DNA of 64,000 nt from an uncultured Flavobacteriales bacterium (lineage in GTDB: Bacteria; Bacteroidota; Bacteroidia; Flavobacteriales_D; Crocinitomicaceae). The DNA lies in contig CAJXJK010000003.1 in assembly GCA_913054135.1 (NCBI GenBank), positions 62,001-126,000 of the forward strand. The letters run 5' to 3'. Below the pieces are notes generated by a model. The model was given only the letters and a program-made list of their open reading frames with translations. It searched no databases and was not told where the DNA came from. A program made the position numbers and the translations under genes. Of the stretch, positions 62,853-64,000 are shown piece by piece. Position 1 is the first letter of the stretch. The number at the start of each line of letters is the position of its first letter.

Positions 62853-63512
62853 TTAACTAGTGAGGCCGTTTTTGAAAGCGAATCGAATTAATCCAGCCAC
62901 ATTTTTAACTTCCAATTTCTTCATCAAATTTGTTCTATGAGTATCTACTGTTCTATGGCTAATGAATAAAGTATCTCCGATCTCTTTGTTTGTTTTACCT
63001 TCAGCTACATTCTTGAGAATCTCAATTTCACGTTCTGTTAGGTGACTCAGAATAGATATGTCTGAAGAAGTCTCAATTTCACTTGATTTCTCACCTGCCA
63101 AAGACTCTTTTACATCCACCGAGAAATACGTCTCACCATTTAGCACCTGCTCTGCGGCTGAGAGAACCTCTATTTGACTGGAGTTCTTTAATAAATAACC
63201 ATCAATACCATAAGAAATAAGCTTTTTGATTAACTCTTTCTCTTTGTGCATAGAAACGATTATGATTTTTGTGTTGGGAAGTAATTTCTTAATCTCTTGG
63301 CTGGCTTGCATACCAGTCATTCCCGGCATTTCAATGTCCATTAAAATGAGGTTCGGCTCAAAAACGGTTGCCAATTTAATCGCATCCGCACCATTGTTTG
63401 CCTCTCCGACAATTTTATACTTAGGTTCAGTGTTTAAAAACCCTCTTAAGCCATCAATAATTAATTGATGATCATCTACCAATAAAACTTTAAGTGTTTG
63501 AGACTTAGTCAT
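62853..63512 (-). CDS. NarL/FixJ-type response regulator
   Basis: 219 aa. Receiver domain (about 7-122) with acidic pair D13/D14, phospho-acceptor D59 in LILMDIEMPGMTG and the conserved Lys in GYLLKNSS. A LuxR-type helix-turn-helix (about 150-215): LTEREIEILKNVAEGKTNKEIGDTLFISHRTVDTHRTNLMKKL. No kinase is next to it. Orphan two-component regulator that activates or represses promoters; targets unknown. Confidence 0.95.
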   Translation of the reverse strand: MTKSQTLKVLLVDDHQLIIDGLRGFLNTEPKYKIVGEANNGADAIKLATVFEPNLILMDIEMPGMTGMQASQEIKKLLPNTKIIIVSMHKEKELIKKLISYGIDGYLLKNSSQIEVLSAAEQVLNGETYFSVDVKESLAGEKSSEIETSSDISILSHLTEREIEILKNVAEGKTNKEIGDTLFISHRTVDTHRTNLMKKLEVKNVAGLIRFAFKNGLTS

Positions 63513-63660
63513 GTTGTAAATTTATTGATTTTCACTTACTTAAATTGATTCAGATAGCAGCAATTGTTCCGTTTTCGTAAACATTTAAATTCAGAAACTC
63601 TTAATGGTTGAGAATGTCAGAATCCAAATCAGTTATGAAAGACTTCAGGAGGTGAATATA

Positions 63661-64000
63661 CTAGAAATCACCAAATTGAGTGTTGTCGATTAGTCTCACT
63701 TCTCCACAATAAGCCGCAATACAAACTGTGCAGTCTTCGTTTACGGTTGTTACTTCTTGCAGGCTCTTATTGTCAATTATAGAAAGGTACTCAAGCTCCA
63801 AATTTCCTTTGTTAAAAAAAGCCTCCATATCTGATTTTAAAGATATAGTGCTCATTCCGTCTTTATAAATAGACTTACCAAAAGTCATGGTTTCATGAAT
63901 TATTAGAGCATCCTTCAATTCTTGATCAGAAAGCAGTGAGTTTCGTGATGACAATGCTAAGCCCTCAATGGATCGTTGAATGTCAATTCCGATAATTTGA
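63661..64000 (-). CDS. panC: pantothenate synthetase, C-terminal part (5' end outside window)
   Basis: About 112 residues are visible, continuing off the right edge. IDIQRSIEGLALSSRNSLLS contains the PanC motif GLALSSRN that closes the active site; EVTTVNEDCTVCIAAYCGEVRLIDN is the usual C-terminal beta region. The enzyme ligates pantoate and beta-alanine with ATP. An internal TTG in the SSRN motif can be mistaken for a start; the frame is open beyond it to the window edge. 148 bp separate its stop from the response-regulator start. Confidence 0.9.
   Translation of the reverse strand, partial: QIIGIDIQRSIEGLALSSRNSLLSDQELKDALIIHETMTFGKSIYKDGMSTISLKSDMEAFFNKGNLELEYLSIIDNKSLQEVTTVNEDCTVCIAAYCGEVRLIDNTQFGDF

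Noticed and set aside
63661-63954. Short 97-aa protein starting at the internal TTG
   Set aside because: The frame is open past it to the window edge and codes for PanC sequence; it is a partial gene.
1-64000. CRISPR array, prophage, IS transposase, rRNA or tRNA
   Set aside because: No regularly spaced direct repeats, no integrase or transposase frames and no tRNA cloverleaf was noticed on reading. A tRNAscan or Rfam search would be needed to exclude small RNA genes.

Overview
The window reads as chromosomal DNA of a marine or freshwater Bacteroidota, order Flavobacteriales. The signs are: low G+C; starts without Shine-Dalgarno sequences and candidate TTTG / TAnnTTTG promoters; several secreted proteins ending in type IX secretion (T9SS) sorting domains; SprB-type repeats; relatives of the GldJ/GldK formylglycine-enzyme-like family; and gene orders typical of the group (purH-mreBCD-mrdA-rodA; acpP-fabF-rnc; exbB-exbD-exbD). 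A Crocinitomicaceae-like lineage is my guess and is not proven. No phage, plasmid, IS transposase, CRISPR array, rRNA or tRNA was seen.

Layout. 1-3.5 kb: partial family 2 glycosyltransferase, NDH-2, a glycine-rich GGX-repeat protein, YraN. 3.5-7.3 kb: an outer-membrane protein, paired-hairpin element A, tatD, a broken GIY-YIG nuclease gene between inverted hairpins, asparaginase. 7.4-10 kb: an ExbB/ExbD energising operon ending in a clear terminator. 10-18.1 kb, minus strand: purH, the rod-shape operon mreB-mreC-mreD-mrdA-rodA, then a CPBP protease. 18.1-18.8 kb: element B, the second paired-hairpin element. 18.8-31 kb: ECF sigma factor with a small membrane partner, DUF2911 lipoprotein, M23 peptidase, an FGE-like protein, tryptophan dioxygenase, T9SS cargo, DUF3108. 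31-38.4 kb: a glycosyltransferase pair and a membrane-protein/DUF349/PfkB operon. 38.5-40.7 kb: a tightly overlapping four-gene operon (YjbR, YfiT/DinB, S4, radical SAM). 40.7-52.5 kb: kelch T9SS cargo, a stop-interrupted LRR gene, lipoproteins, the FGE-like paralogue, an orphan histidine kinase, YgiQ, envelope proteins, MarC, PurN. 52.5-55.5 kb: iodotyrosine-deiodinase-like reductase, then acpP-fabF-rnc. 55.6-60.7 kb: two SprB-repeat genes sharing an upstream palindrome. 61-64 kb: YqaA, MetK, a NarL-type response regulator, partial panC.

The most unusual material is non-coding. (i) Two elements, A and B, each hold two inverted units of roughly 130 bp. Each unit carries three hairpins on a conserved backbone. 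Hairpin 1 has a different stem in every one of the four arms yet always pairs, while its loop is conserved. (ii) A GIY-YIG nuclease pseudogene sits between two inverted hairpins with the same logic: loop TCGACARGCTC conserved, stem changed in a compensating way, tetranucleotide GACA outside. Together they suggest structure-selected repeats, with a GIY-YIG nuclease as possible enzyme for one family. Other points of note are the proline-free GGX-repeat protein, an LRR gene cut by a single TGA, a DPTG-containing module present three times in two FGE-like proteins, and a deiodinase-type flavoprotein keeping the Glu-Tyr-Lys lid triad.
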